This document shows, in pieces, positions 9,603 to 17,745 of a stretch of 64,000 nucleotides of DNA. The stretch is from Vulcanimicrobiota bacterium (GTDB lineage: Bacteria > Vulcanimicrobiota > Vulcanimicrobiia > Vulcanimicrobiales > Vulcanimicrobiaceae): NCBI GenBank assembly GCA_003140215.1, contig PLJL01000004.1:1457762-1521761 (forward strand), read 5' to 3'. The notes under the pieces were generated by a model that was given only the letters and a program-made list of their open reading frames with translations, was not told the DNA's origin and searched no databases. Each line of letters starts with the position of its first letter. Within the stretch, counting starts at the first letter, position 1. The position numbers and the translations under genes are program-made.

Positions 9603-9910
9603 CCCGGCGCCACAGGATCGCGGTCGTCGCTGCGATGGTGGCCGCGAGCGCCGCCGGCGTGCTCGTCCTGATCGTGCTCGTGGGTGCGTGGCGCGGTGCG
9701 GTGGAGGCGCGGCAGCGCAACGGACGCATTCACTTCTTCGCGGTGATGGCGTGCCGCCCGCCCGATTCGCCGGACCGGCGTCGCGGTGAGTCCGAGGAGG
9801 ATCGCCTGCGGCGCATGGCGCGAAGGTTCGCGGTTCCCACGGCGACGTCGATGACGCTCGAGATGCGCGACTGCGTTGCAAAGACCGAGCAAGCGATGCG
9901 GTTCCGGTGA
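9599..9910 (+). CDS. Small single-pass membrane protein of unknown function
   Basis: 103 residues from a GTG at 9599 that overlaps the nadK stop in the same 4-nt GTGA pattern as its neighbours. One hydrophobic segment lies at about residues 7-31 (IAVVAAMVAASAAGVLVLIV), followed by a charged, arginine-rich domain with two cysteines. I do not recognise a family. Its position between nadK and recN, coupled at both ends, supports it being a real gene. An alternative ATG at 9575 would lengthen it by 8 residues. Confidence 0.7.
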   Translation: MTRRHRIAVVAAMVAASAAGVLVLIVLVGAWRGAVEARQRNGRIHFFAVMACRPPDSPDRRRGESEEDRLRRMARRFAVPTATSMTLEMRDCVAKTEQAMRFR

Positions 9911-11607
9911 CGCTGCTGCGCTTGACGATCGAGGACGTCGGGCTGATCGCGCGCGCCGAGGTCGACTTCGCCGCGGGACTGACCGTCGTCACCGGTGAGA
10001 CGGGCTCGGGGAAAACGATGCTGCTCGGCGGTCTCGCGCTCGCGCTCGGCGGGCGAGCGGAGAGCGACACCGTGCGGACCGGCGCCGAGCGCGCGCGAGC
10101 GATCCTCGAGATTTCGCCCGACGATGCGCTGCGCGAGCGTCTCGCCGGCGCCGGCTTCACCATTGCCATCGACGACGACGTGATCGTGCAGCGCGAGGTG
10201 CTCGCGACGGGACGCTCGCACGGACGGATCAACGGGATCCCCGCGAGCGCCGGTCAGCTGCGCGAGCTGATCGGGAGCCTGGTCGACGTCGTCTCTCAGC
10301 ACGAGGCGCAGCGGCTGCTTGCGCCCGCGTTCGCGCTCGATCTCGTCGACCGGTTCGCCCTTCCCCTGAGCTCGTCGAAGGGTCAGGATGACACGGAGAC
10401 GGTCGCGCTGCGTGACGAGGTGCGTCGGCTCTACGACGACGTGCGGGCGGAGCGCGAACGGGCTGCGGCTTTGCGCGACGCCGATGGCCGGAAGCTCGCG
10501 CGCGCGGAGTTCGCGCGCTTTGCGCTCGGCGAGATCGACGCCGCGGCGGTCGAGGACGACGGCGAAGACGAGCGCCTGCGCGAACGGCGCGACGTGCTAG
10601 CCAACGCGGAACGCGTCCTGGCCTCGCTGGCAACGGCGCGTGCGGCGCTGGAAGACGACGGCGCGGCGGTCGACGCGCTCGGGGCCGCCGAAACCGCGCT
10701 GCTCGGGCTGGCGCGCTACAGCGAACGGTACGCCGAGCTGGCCGGTTCGGCAGCGGCGCTGCAGTCGGAGGCCAATGAGCTCGCCGCGCAGATCGCGCGC
10801 GAGCGCGATGCCCTCGAGCTCGACCCCGCCGAGCTCGAGGCGCTCGGCGCGCGCCTCGATGCGCTCGACGCGCTGAAGAAGAAGTACGGCGGTTCGCTGA
10901 CGGCGGTGCGCGCGCAGCGCGACGCGTTCGCCGCCGAGATCGCCGACGTCGACGACCGCGACGCGCTGATCGCAGCTGCGGAGCGCGAGATCGCGGCGCT
11001 GACGGCCGCGCTGGCCGATCGCGCCGCCGCACTGAGCGCACGCCGCGCCGCGGCCGCGGCGGCGATCGAGGCCGCCGTCGCCGAGGAGCTCTCGGCGCTG
11101 GCGATGCCGGCGGCCGCGCTGCGCATCGCGCTCGAAGCACAGGCCGAGATCGGACCGGCGGGGGCCGAACGCGCGGAGCTGCGGTTCGCTGCGAACCCGG
11201 GCGACGATGAGCGGCCGCTCGCGCGGGTCGCATCGGGCGGCGAGCTGTCGCGCGTGCTCCTGGCGCTGGTGGTCGTCCTGGCGGACCGCCGCGAACGCAC
11301 GGCGCTCGTGTTCGACGAAATCGACGCCGGGATCGGCGGCGCCACCGCCGTCGCCGTCGGCGCGCGCCTGGCCCGGCTCGCCGCGGCCGCGCAGATCGTG
11401 TGCGTGACGCATTTGGCGCAAATCGCCTCGTGCGGCGACGCGCACGTGGCCTTGCGCAAAGAGTCGCTCGGCGCCGCGACCACGATCGGCGCCGTTACCC
11501 TCGACGCCGCTACGCGCCGGGCCGAGATCGCGCGGATGCTCTCGGGTCAGGAAGAGGGCGTCGCGCTCGAGCACGCCGACGAATTGCTGGCTGCCCGCGG
11601 CCGGTAG
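9907..11607 (+). CDS. recN: DNA repair ATPase RecN
   Basis: 566 residues, an SMC-like ATPase acting in double-strand break repair. Walker A is GETGSGKTMLLGG near the N-terminus, followed by VDVVSQHEAQRLL, a long coiled-coil middle rich in Ala/Glu/Arg, then the ABC signature VASGGELSRVLLAL and Walker B VFDEIDAGIGG. GTG start overlaps the previous gene by 4 nt. Codons from about 152 encode LPLSSSKGQDDTE, which comes from a palindromic repeat (10358-10393) sitting in frame just after SQHEAQRLLAPAFALDLVD. It appears tolerated because the frame is kept. Confidence 0.95.
   Translation: MTLLRLTIEDVGLIARAEVDFAAGLTVVTGETGSGKTMLLGGLALALGGRAESDTVRTGAERARAILEISPDDALRERLAGAGFTIAIDDDVIVQREVLATGRSHGRINGIPASAGQLRELIGSLVDVVSQHEAQRLLAPAFALDLVDRFALPLSSSKGQDDTETVALRDEVRRLYDDVRAERERAAALRDADGRKLARAEFARFALGEIDAAAVEDDGEDERLRERRDVLANAERVLASLATARAALEDDGAAVDALGAAETALLGLARYSERYAELAGSAAALQSEANELAAQIARERDALELDPAELEALGARLDALDALKKKYGGSLTAVRAQRDAFAAEIADVDDRDALIAAAEREIAALTAALADRAAALSARRAAAAAAIEAAVAEELSALAMPAAALRIALEAQAEIGPAGAERAELRFAANPGDDERPLARVASGGELSRVLLALVVVLADRRERTALVFDEIDAGIGGATAVAVGARLARLAAAAQIVCVTHLAQIASCGDAHVALRKESLGAATTIGAVTLDAATRRAEIARMLSGQEEGVALEHADELLAARGR
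10358..10393. repeat. Palindromic REP-like repeat inside recN
   Basis: The 19-nt core CCCTGAGCTCGTCGAAGGG (10364-10382) is the reverse complement, with one mismatch, of CCCTTCGACGGGCTCAGGG at 58646-58664. The ends are inverted (CCCT/AGGG). It lies in frame within the recN coding sequence. Confidence 0.75.
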
Positions 11608-11753
11608 CCATTCCTCAGGCGGCCCGTTTCGGCCCCGGCCGAGCGTGACGGGGCGCACTTTGGACACCGGCGCCGCTCCGGCACGTTACCGGCCGATTAG
11701 AGACTCAGATGTCCCCCAGGTTAGGGGGGCGGACTAAGGAGTACAATCGCCTC

Positions 11754-12383
11754 ATGCGGACGGTGCTGCTGGCAGCCCTTCTCGCCCTCGCTCCTTGCGC
11801 GGCTGCAGCCGACGAGGCGCCCAGCCTTGCCACGGTCCCGGCCGTGCTCGCGGCGTTGTCGGCGTCGCCCGAACAGAGTGAAGAGTACAAGGCGTCGGTG
11901 GCGCTGCGCGTGCGCCTGCGCGTGTTCCCGTTCATCCGGGTCACGCTGCACGGCGATTCATGGTACAAGCGGCCCGGACTCTACCGGTTCGTCTTCCGCG
12001 GCGTGCCTTTGATCGCCCGGGCCTTCTCCGACATGAAGTACGATCTGGGCGATCCGGCGCGCTGGCCGGAGCGTTACGACATCGCGCTCGCCCCGCAGTC
12101 GACCCCGGCCGCACCGATTTTGCGGCTCGTTCCGAAGTCGCCCGTGATGGTGCGGACGCTCGACGTCGCGATCGACCCGGCCCACGGGCGGATCGTCAAG
12201 GCGATCTGGTCGCGCAACGACGGGGGCGTGATCACGCTGGTGCAGACCTACGCGCCGATCTCCGGGCACGCGTACGTCGCCAAACAGACGGCCAAGATCG
12301 ATCTGCCGCGAATGAAGGCGGATCTCGAGGCGGAGTACTCCGACTTCTCCGCCACGGAAGCATCGGTAGGCGTCGCGCCGTAA
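11754..12383 (+). CDS. Exported protein resembling LolA-like lipoprotein-binding folds
   Basis: 209 residues from ATG 11754. A clear signal peptide MRTVLLAALLALAPCAAA is followed by a soluble beta-rich domain (YKASVALRVRLRVFPFIRVTL, then strands through VRTLDVAIDPAHGRIVKAIW). The pattern of short strands and the DGGVITLVQTYAPI segment recall the LolA/outer-membrane lipoprotein-sorting fold, but this is a weak resemblance. The upstream ATG at 11709 would place 15 residues before the signal peptide, so I prefer 11754; AAGGAG lies about 12 nt before it. It stands alone between recN and the threonine aldolase gene (11 nt gap downstream). Confidence 0.65.
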   Translation: MRTVLLAALLALAPCAAAADEAPSLATVPAVLAALSASPEQSEEYKASVALRVRLRVFPFIRVTLHGDSWYKRPGLYRFVFRGVPLIARAFSDMKYDLGDPARWPERYDIALAPQSTPAAPILRLVPKSPVMVRTLDVAIDPAHGRIVKAIWSRNDGGVITLVQTYAPISGHAYVAKQTAKIDLPRMKADLEAEYSDFSATEASVGVAP

Positions 12384-12393
12384 TAGTCGGGCG

Positions 12394-13461
12394 ATGCCCG
12401 ACGTCCACTTCGCCAGCGACAACAACGCCGGCGTCCATCCCGACATCCTCGCCGCGCTCACCAGCGCCAACCAGGGCCACGTCCCCGGCTACGGTGACGA
12501 CGAGTACACGCAGCGTGCCGAACGCGCTTTCCGGGCGCTGCTCGGCGACGATGCCCGGGTCTTCTTCGCGTTCAACGGCACCGGGGCCAACGTGGTCGCG
12601 CTCGCGGCCGGGCTGCGGCCGTACCAATCCGTGATCTGCCCCGAGGCCGCCCACCTCGCGGTCGACGAGTGCGGCGCGTACGAACGCTTCGCCGGAGCGA
12701 AGCTGATCGACGTCCCGGTCGAGAACGGCAAGCTGACGCCGGACGACGTCGAGCGCCGGATGCGCGGCATCGGCGACCAGCACCACGTGCAGCCCGGCGC
12801 AATCTCGATCTCCCAGTCGACCGAGGTCGGGACGGTGTATACCGTGGCCGAGTTGCGCGCGTTGGGCGAGGTGGCGCGCAAGAGCGATCTGCTGTTCCAC
12901 GTCGACGGCGCGCGCCTGGCGAACGCAGCGGTCGCCCTCGGCGTCGACCTGCGCACGTTGCTGCTCGAGACCGGCGTCGACGTGTGCACCTTCGGCGGAA
13001 CCAAGAACGGCCTGATGTTCGGAGAGGCGATCGTCTTCCCCAAGTACCATCCGGCGGTCGACGCGCTGCTCTACACCCGCAAGCAGGGGATGCAGCTGGC
13101 CTCGAAGATGCGTTTCGTCGCGGTACAGTTCGAGGCGCTGCTGCACGATGATTTGTGGCGCCGCAACGCGGCCCAGGCGAACGCCATGGCGCGCCTGCTG
13201 GCGGCGCGCCTGCGCGATCTCGACGACGTCGTCCAACTGGCCTATCCGGTCGAAGCCAACGGCGTCTTCGCGGTGCTGCCGCTCGATGCGGTCGAACCGC
13301 TGCAGCGCGAACGGCGTTTCTACATGTGGGATGCCCAGCGCGGCGTCGCACGCTGGATGACCGCTTGGGACACGACCGAGCAGGACGTGCACACGTTCGC
13401 CGACGCCGTCTGGCGCATCGCTCCGCCCCAAAAACGCGTGCCGACCAAGGTCGACGCGTAG
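12394..13461 (+). CDS. ltaE: Low-specificity L-threonine aldolase
   Basis: 355 residues of the PLP-dependent beta-eliminating lyase/threonine aldolase family. The N-terminal FASDNNAGVHPDILAAL, the substrate loop GYGDDEYTQRAE, and the PLP-aspartate stretch LLFHVDGARLANAAVALG are all present. The Schiff-base lysine is Lys204 in FGGTKNGLMFGE. It would cleave threonine or allo-threonine to glycine and acetaldehyde, or run in reverse. The stop overlaps the thioesterase start by 1 nt. Confidence 0.92.
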   Translation: MPDVHFASDNNAGVHPDILAALTSANQGHVPGYGDDEYTQRAERAFRALLGDDARVFFAFNGTGANVVALAAGLRPYQSVICPEAAHLAVDECGAYERFAGAKLIDVPVENGKLTPDDVERRMRGIGDQHHVQPGAISISQSTEVGTVYTVAELRALGEVARKSDLLFHVDGARLANAAVALGVDLRTLLLETGVDVCTFGGTKNGLMFGEAIVFPKYHPAVDALLYTRKQGMQLASKMRFVAVQFEALLHDDLWRRNAAQANAMARLLAARLRDLDDVVQLAYPVEANGVFAVLPLDAVEPLQRERRFYMWDAQRGVARWMTAWDTTEQDVHTFADAVWRIAPPQKRVPTKVDA

Positions 13462-13886
13462 TGGCGCTCGAGGAGTTTCGCTTCCGCCTCGACATCCGCG
13501 TCGTGTTCGGCGAGATCGACTACTACCGCCACGTCAACAACGTCGCGTACGTGCGGTGGATGGAGACGGCCCGGATCGACTACTGCGGCGTGGCGTTGGG
13601 CAAGCCGCTCGGCGCGCCGCAAAACGTGATCATGGCCTCGCAGGATTTTCACTACGAACGCCAAGCCGCGTTCGGCGAGCGGATGGTCATGGGTTGCCGG
13701 TGCTCGCGCGTCGGCACCAAGTCGCTCGACCTGACCTACGAACTGTGGCGCGGGCCGGAACGCATCGGACACGGGGTGTCGGCGCTGGTCGCGTTCGACT
13801 ATGCCGCGAACGGCTCGATCCGCGTCCCCGACGAATGGCGCCGCCGCGTCGCGGAGTACGAGATCGTCGCGCCGGCCGGGCTGTAG
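13461..13886 (+). CDS. Hotdog-fold acyl-CoA thioesterase (4HBT/YbgC type)
   Basis: 141 residues from GTG 13461, which shares one base with the ltaE stop. The signature FGEIDYYRHVNNVAYVRWME is the YbgC/4-hydroxybenzoyl-CoA thioesterase active-site helix region. The rest keeps the hotdog strands (FHYERQAAFGERMVMGC, KSLDLTYELWRGPE). It should hydrolyse acyl-CoA thioesters; the chain type cannot be read. The aspartate that is catalytic in many members is aligned within GEIDYYRHVNN. Confidence 0.85.
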   Translation: MALEEFRFRLDIRVVFGEIDYYRHVNNVAYVRWMETARIDYCGVALGKPLGAPQNVIMASQDFHYERQAAFGERMVMGCRCSRVGTKSLDLTYELWRGPERIGHGVSALVAFDYAANGSIRVPDEWRRRVAEYEIVAPAGL

Positions 13887-14018
13887 CTCGTCGTGGGGAC
13901 GCGACTGATGAAGACGTCACGCCGCGTCGGCGAGATCTGCCCCGGTATGTGTGAGGACCCCCGCTAGGTCTGTCCTAACGTCCAGCCGAAGGTGTCGTCG
14001 TCAAAGGAGGGGTGTCTA

Positions 14019-15542
14019 ATGTCGATCAGCCGCCGTCAATTCGTGCGTACCGGTAGCTCCGCCGCGTTGGCGGGGGCGGTAGTGCCGCTACTGAGTCCTC
14101 CGTCGCCGGCGGAAGCGGCGGTAATGCCGCGGATGAAACTCGAGACCTTCTCGGCCACTGCGTCAAACGTCACCAGATTGCGGACCGCAGTCGCGGCGAT
14201 GATGGCGCTTCCGGCGAAGAACCATCGCAGCTGGTTCTGGCAATCGGCCGTCCACGCGGTGCTGTCCTCGTGGGTCTCCGGGCTGCCTTCCGGGACCGCG
14301 CCTCCGGTCGCACAGCAAACGCAGTTCTGGAACCAGTGCCCGCACGATCCGTCGCACGGATCGGCCGAGTTCCTGATCTGGCACCGCGCGTACCTGTACT
14401 ATTTCGAGCGGACGTTGCGTGCCGTGGCGAGCGACCCGACCCTGAGCTTGCCGTATTGGAACTACGAAGATCCAACGCAGACGAAGCTGCCGGCGATCTA
14501 CCGAACGCCGACCACGGGAAACCCGCTGTTCATCACGCAGCGCACGCCCTCGCTCAACGCCGGGACGGGGATGTTGAGCCCGGGAGCCGTCGACGCGACA
14601 GCGGCGCTGGCCAGCACGATCTTCTTCGGAACGACGAGCGGCAACTTCGGTGGATACATCGCGATCGGCACGGAGCCCTCGAACAAGGGGCTGATCGAGA
14701 GGCGTCCGCACGACACCGTTCACGGCGCGATCGGCAGCCCGGGATGGATGGGTTCCGTGCCGACCGCGGCGTTCGATCCGATCTTCTGGCCGCATCACGC
14801 TGAGATCGACCATCTGTTCACGCTCTGGGACTGCGTCGACAAGCGGACGTGGGGTCCGCCGTCGTCCTACGATGCGTGGTGGGACAAGCCGGTAGGATGG
14901 TTTATGGACGCCAGCGGTACGGCCGTGAATCCCCCGCGCCGGTTCTTCGCGAAGAACGCGACTCTGGACGTGCACTACGACGTCGAGACGCCGGGCTGCG
15001 TACCGCTGACCCCGCCGCCTGCGTCGGTGTCAAAGTTCAGCATCCTCAATGAGTTCGCTGCGCAGCGGTCGCTTCGGCTCGGCGCGGTGAGCGGTGTGAG
15101 CCTGTCGGCGGACGGGCCGGTATCGAGCGCCGTGCCGATCGACGCGCAGAAACTCCGCGCGCGCGGCGTGAAGGCGTTCGCCGCGAATTCGCCCGACCGG
15201 CTGATCCTGGGCGTCGGCGGAATCGAATACACGATCCCACCCTCGGTTGCATACGACGTCTATGTCACCTCACCCGGACCGACGCAGGCCCCAGGGCGCT
15301 ATCGGGCCGGGGTCCTGACGTTCTTCAGCCATCCCCACGGGATGGGGAAAGGCCCCGCGGGGGAACAGCTCTTCGACATCACCGCGGTCGCGCGCGAGCA
15401 AGGCGTCCTCGCGGACAAGCTCGAGGTGACGTTCGTCCCGTTCGACCTTGTCGTGGACGCCGACGGCAAGCCGGCCGCGAAACGCGCGTCCGACGTTCGA
15501 ATCGCGACCATCGAGTTGCGGGAGGTCACCGCACGGCTCTGA
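14019..15542 (+). CDS. Tat-exported tyrosinase/polyphenol oxidase with plant-type C-terminal domain
   Basis: 507 residues. It opens with a twin-arginine signal (SISRRQFVRTGSSAALAGA), so the folded copper enzyme is exported. The CuA site appears as CPHDPSHGSAEFLIWHRAYL with an upstream His, and CuB as HDTVHGA plus FDPIFWPHHAEIDHLF. After the catalytic domain come segments matching the plant PPO DWL and KFDV regions: DKPVGWFMD, then a C-terminal domain ending KLEVTFVPFDLVVD. This resembles plant chloroplast catechol oxidase architecture more than short bacterial tyrosinases. ATG 14019 has a textbook AAAGGAGG 8 nt upstream. The C-terminal domain is repeated as the separate gene that follows. Confidence 0.92.
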   Translation: MSISRRQFVRTGSSAALAGAVVPLLSPPSPAEAAVMPRMKLETFSATASNVTRLRTAVAAMMALPAKNHRSWFWQSAVHAVLSSWVSGLPSGTAPPVAQQTQFWNQCPHDPSHGSAEFLIWHRAYLYYFERTLRAVASDPTLSLPYWNYEDPTQTKLPAIYRTPTTGNPLFITQRTPSLNAGTGMLSPGAVDATAALASTIFFGTTSGNFGGYIAIGTEPSNKGLIERRPHDTVHGAIGSPGWMGSVPTAAFDPIFWPHHAEIDHLFTLWDCVDKRTWGPPSSYDAWWDKPVGWFMDASGTAVNPPRRFFAKNATLDVHYDVETPGCVPLTPPPASVSKFSILNEFAAQRSLRLGAVSGVSLSADGPVSSAVPIDAQKLRARGVKAFAANSPDRLILGVGGIEYTIPPSVAYDVYVTSPGPTQAPGRYRAGVLTFFSHPHGMGKGPAGEQLFDITAVAREQGVLADKLEVTFVPFDLVVDADGKPAAKRASDVRIATIELREVTARL

Positions 15543-15591
15543 CGAGACCGATCCGGGCGAACATTCGGCGCCGCATGCGCGTTCGTAGAGC

Positions 15592-16164
15592 ATGGATCGC
15601 GGAATGTTCGCGCTGGTGCTGTTGGCCGCCGTGCTGCAGGCCGGAGGGACGTCGCGGCCCGCGAGCGCGCATGCCTCGGACGTCGTGAGCGAGTTCGGAT
15701 CGGTCCGCGCGATCCGGCTCGGTGGGACGACGAACGTGAAACTGTCCGCGACCGCTCCGGTTTCCCGCATGGTCTCGCTGGCGACGCAGAAGCCGTTCGA
15801 TGGGAAATGCCGCCTCATGCTCGAGCTGGCTGATATCACGTTTTCAGCGCCGCCGTCCGTCGCTTTCGAAGTGTATGTCGACCTGCCCGCGGGCGCGGCG
15901 CCGAAACCGGGCGATGCGCATCACGTGGGATCGCTCACGTTCTACGGTCTGGACGGTAAGCGTTCGCCGCCCGGCGCGCACGCGGTCGGACAGCTGTTCG
16001 ACATCACGTCGCCGGCGCGTGCCAAAGCGTTCGGCGGAGGAAAGCTCGAGGTGACGTTCGTCCCGTTCCCGTTGGTCGTCGCGACGAGCGGTAGTTCGGC
16101 CCCGACACCGGTGTCCGGCGTCGAGATCGGGCGGATCGAAGTCCGCCTGGTGAAGGCGCCGTAG
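15592..16164 (+). CDS. Secreted stand-alone copy of the polyphenol oxidase C-terminal domain
   Basis: 190 residues. A signal peptide (MFALVLLAAVLQAGGTSRPASA) precedes a domain clearly paralogous to the C-terminus of the upstream oxidase. Matching stretches include PPSVAFEVYVDL versus PPSVAYDVYVTS, VGQLFDITSPAR versus GEQLFDITAVAR, and KLEVTFVPFPLVV versus KLEVTFVPFDLVV. In plant enzymes this domain covers the active site of the latent form, so the free copy may shield, chaperone or modulate the oxidase. It follows after about 50 nt on the same strand. An alternative ATG lies at 15604. Confidence 0.85.
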   Translation: MDRGMFALVLLAAVLQAGGTSRPASAHASDVVSEFGSVRAIRLGGTTNVKLSATAPVSRMVSLATQKPFDGKCRLMLELADITFSAPPSVAFEVYVDLPAGAAPKPGDAHHVGSLTFYGLDGKRSPPGAHAVGQLFDITSPARAKAFGGGKLEVTFVPFPLVVATSGSSAPTPVSGVEIGRIEVRLVKAP

Positions 16165-16196
16165 GCCGAATCCGCGATCGTCCCGCCGGCCCGCCT

Positions 16197-17648
16197 TTAG
16201 TTCGCGGGTAGGCGGTGGATCTTGAGGACGTTCGTGCCGCCGGCGCCGACCGGCATCCCGCTGGTGATCGCGATCGTCTCGCCGGGCGAGGCGTGGCCCT
16301 CGGCGACCACGCGGGCTTCGGCGATCTCGATGAGCGTCTCGATGTAGCGGTAGCTCTGCACGACCGACGACTCGACGCCCCAGACTACGCCCATGCGGCG
16401 GGCGACCGAATCCAGCGGGGTGAGCGCGACGATCCGCGCGCGCGGGCGAAACGAGCTGATGTGGCGGGCGGTGTTGCCGGTGGTCGTCCCGGTCACCACC
16501 AGGCGCAGTCCCAGCGAGTCGGCGGCGCCGACGGCCGCCTCGGCGATCGCCATGCCGATGTCCTCGTCGGTCTCGATCCCGCCGTAGTCGGTCGAGCGGC
16601 GCTTGCGGATCTCCTTGTACGGATACTTCGACTCGACTTGCAGCGCGATCGTCGCCATGACGCGCACCGCTTCGAGCGGGTAGGCGCCGCGCGCGGTCTC
16701 GCCGGACAGCATCACGGCGTCGGTGCCGTCGAGGATGGCATTGGCGACGTCGGTCGCCTCGGCACGCGTCGGTCGCGGCGACGAGACCATCGACTCGAGC
16801 ATTTGCGTTGCCGTGACGACGGGCTTGGACGCGCGGTTGGCGCGCTGGATCAAATCCTTTTGGGTCATCGGAACTTCTTCGAGCGGGATCTCGATCCCAA
16901 GATCGCCGCGCGCCACCATGATCCCGTCCGCGACGAGCAGGATGTCGTCGATATGCTCGAGCGCCTCGTGCTTCTCGATCTTCGCCATGACCGGGATGTC
17001 GTGACCGGCGTCGCTGAGGTGTGATTTCACGCGCCAGACATCTTGCGCCGTGCGAACGAACGACACCGCGACCCAATCGACGCCCTGCGCCATCCCGAAA
17101 TCGAGGTGCTCGAGATCCTTGTCCGTGACCGCCTCGATATCGAGCGTGCCGTCGGGATAGTTTATCCCCTGGCGCTCGCGCAGCTCGCCGCCCGTTTCGA
17201 CCACGGAGCGAATCCGCGGGCCATCGATCCCCTGCACGCGCAACGCGATCGAGCCGTCGGCGAGGTAGATGCGCTTGCCGACCTCGACGTCGGCAGCGAG
17301 GCGCGGGTAGGACACGCTCACGAGCCGCTCGTCACCGGGGATGTCCTCGGTGGTCAGCGTGAAGGCTGCGCCCGATTGGAGCCGCACCGAGGCGGTGCCG
17401 TCGGCGAACGTGCCGGTGCGCACCTTGGGGCCGGGCAGATCTTGAAGGATCGCGACGTGCACGCCGAGCTCCCGCGCGATGCGCCGAACGTCGGCGATGA
17501 TCGCTGCGTGATCCTCGTGCGTGCCGTGCGAAAAGTTCAGGCGCACGACGTTGACGCCACCCAAGAAAAACGAGCGCAGCATCGCCGGATCGCGCGACGC
17601 GGGCCCGACGGTCGCGACGATCTTCGTGCGCTTGGGAGGCGGCTGCAT
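16197..17648 (-). CDS. pyk: Pyruvate kinase
   Basis: 483 residues from the ATG at 17648, which gives the standard N-terminus KRTKIVATVGPASRDP. The barrel motifs NVVRLNFSHGTHEDH, VMAKIEKHEALEHIDDI and VARGDLGIEIPLEEVP are intact, as are VATQMLESM and the C-terminal domain ending in the nucleotide/regulatory fold (GTTTGNTARHIS). It converts phosphoenolpyruvate and ADP to pyruvate and ATP. A longer start at 17711 would add 21 poorly conserved residues. It is convergent with the secreted PPO-domain gene and divergent from the Pro/Thr-rich gene. Confidence 0.96.
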   Translation of the reverse strand: MQPPPKRTKIVATVGPASRDPAMLRSFFLGGVNVVRLNFSHGTHEDHAAIIADVRRIARELGVHVAILQDLPGPKVRTGTFADGTASVRLQSGAAFTLTTEDIPGDERLVSVSYPRLAADVEVGKRIYLADGSIALRVQGIDGPRIRSVVETGGELRERQGINYPDGTLDIEAVTDKDLEHLDFGMAQGVDWVAVSFVRTAQDVWRVKSHLSDAGHDIPVMAKIEKHEALEHIDDILLVADGIMVARGDLGIEIPLEEVPMTQKDLIQRANRASKPVVTATQMLESMVSSPRPTRAEATDVANAILDGTDAVMLSGETARGAYPLEAVRVMATIALQVESKYPYKEIRKRRSTDYGGIETDEDIGMAIAEAAVGAADSLGLRLVVTGTTTGNTARHISSFRPRARIVALTPLDSVARRMGVVWGVESSVVQSYRYIETLIEIAEARVVAEGHASPGETIAITSGMPVGAGGTNVLKIHRLPAN

Positions 17649-17745
17649 CGGCGCGCGGGGTTCCGCGACGTCACCCGTGGTCCTGCACGTCTCTTGACGC
17701 CGGCGCAGCATGGTCGTGGGCGGATGTCAGGAAAGAACCGCTCGA

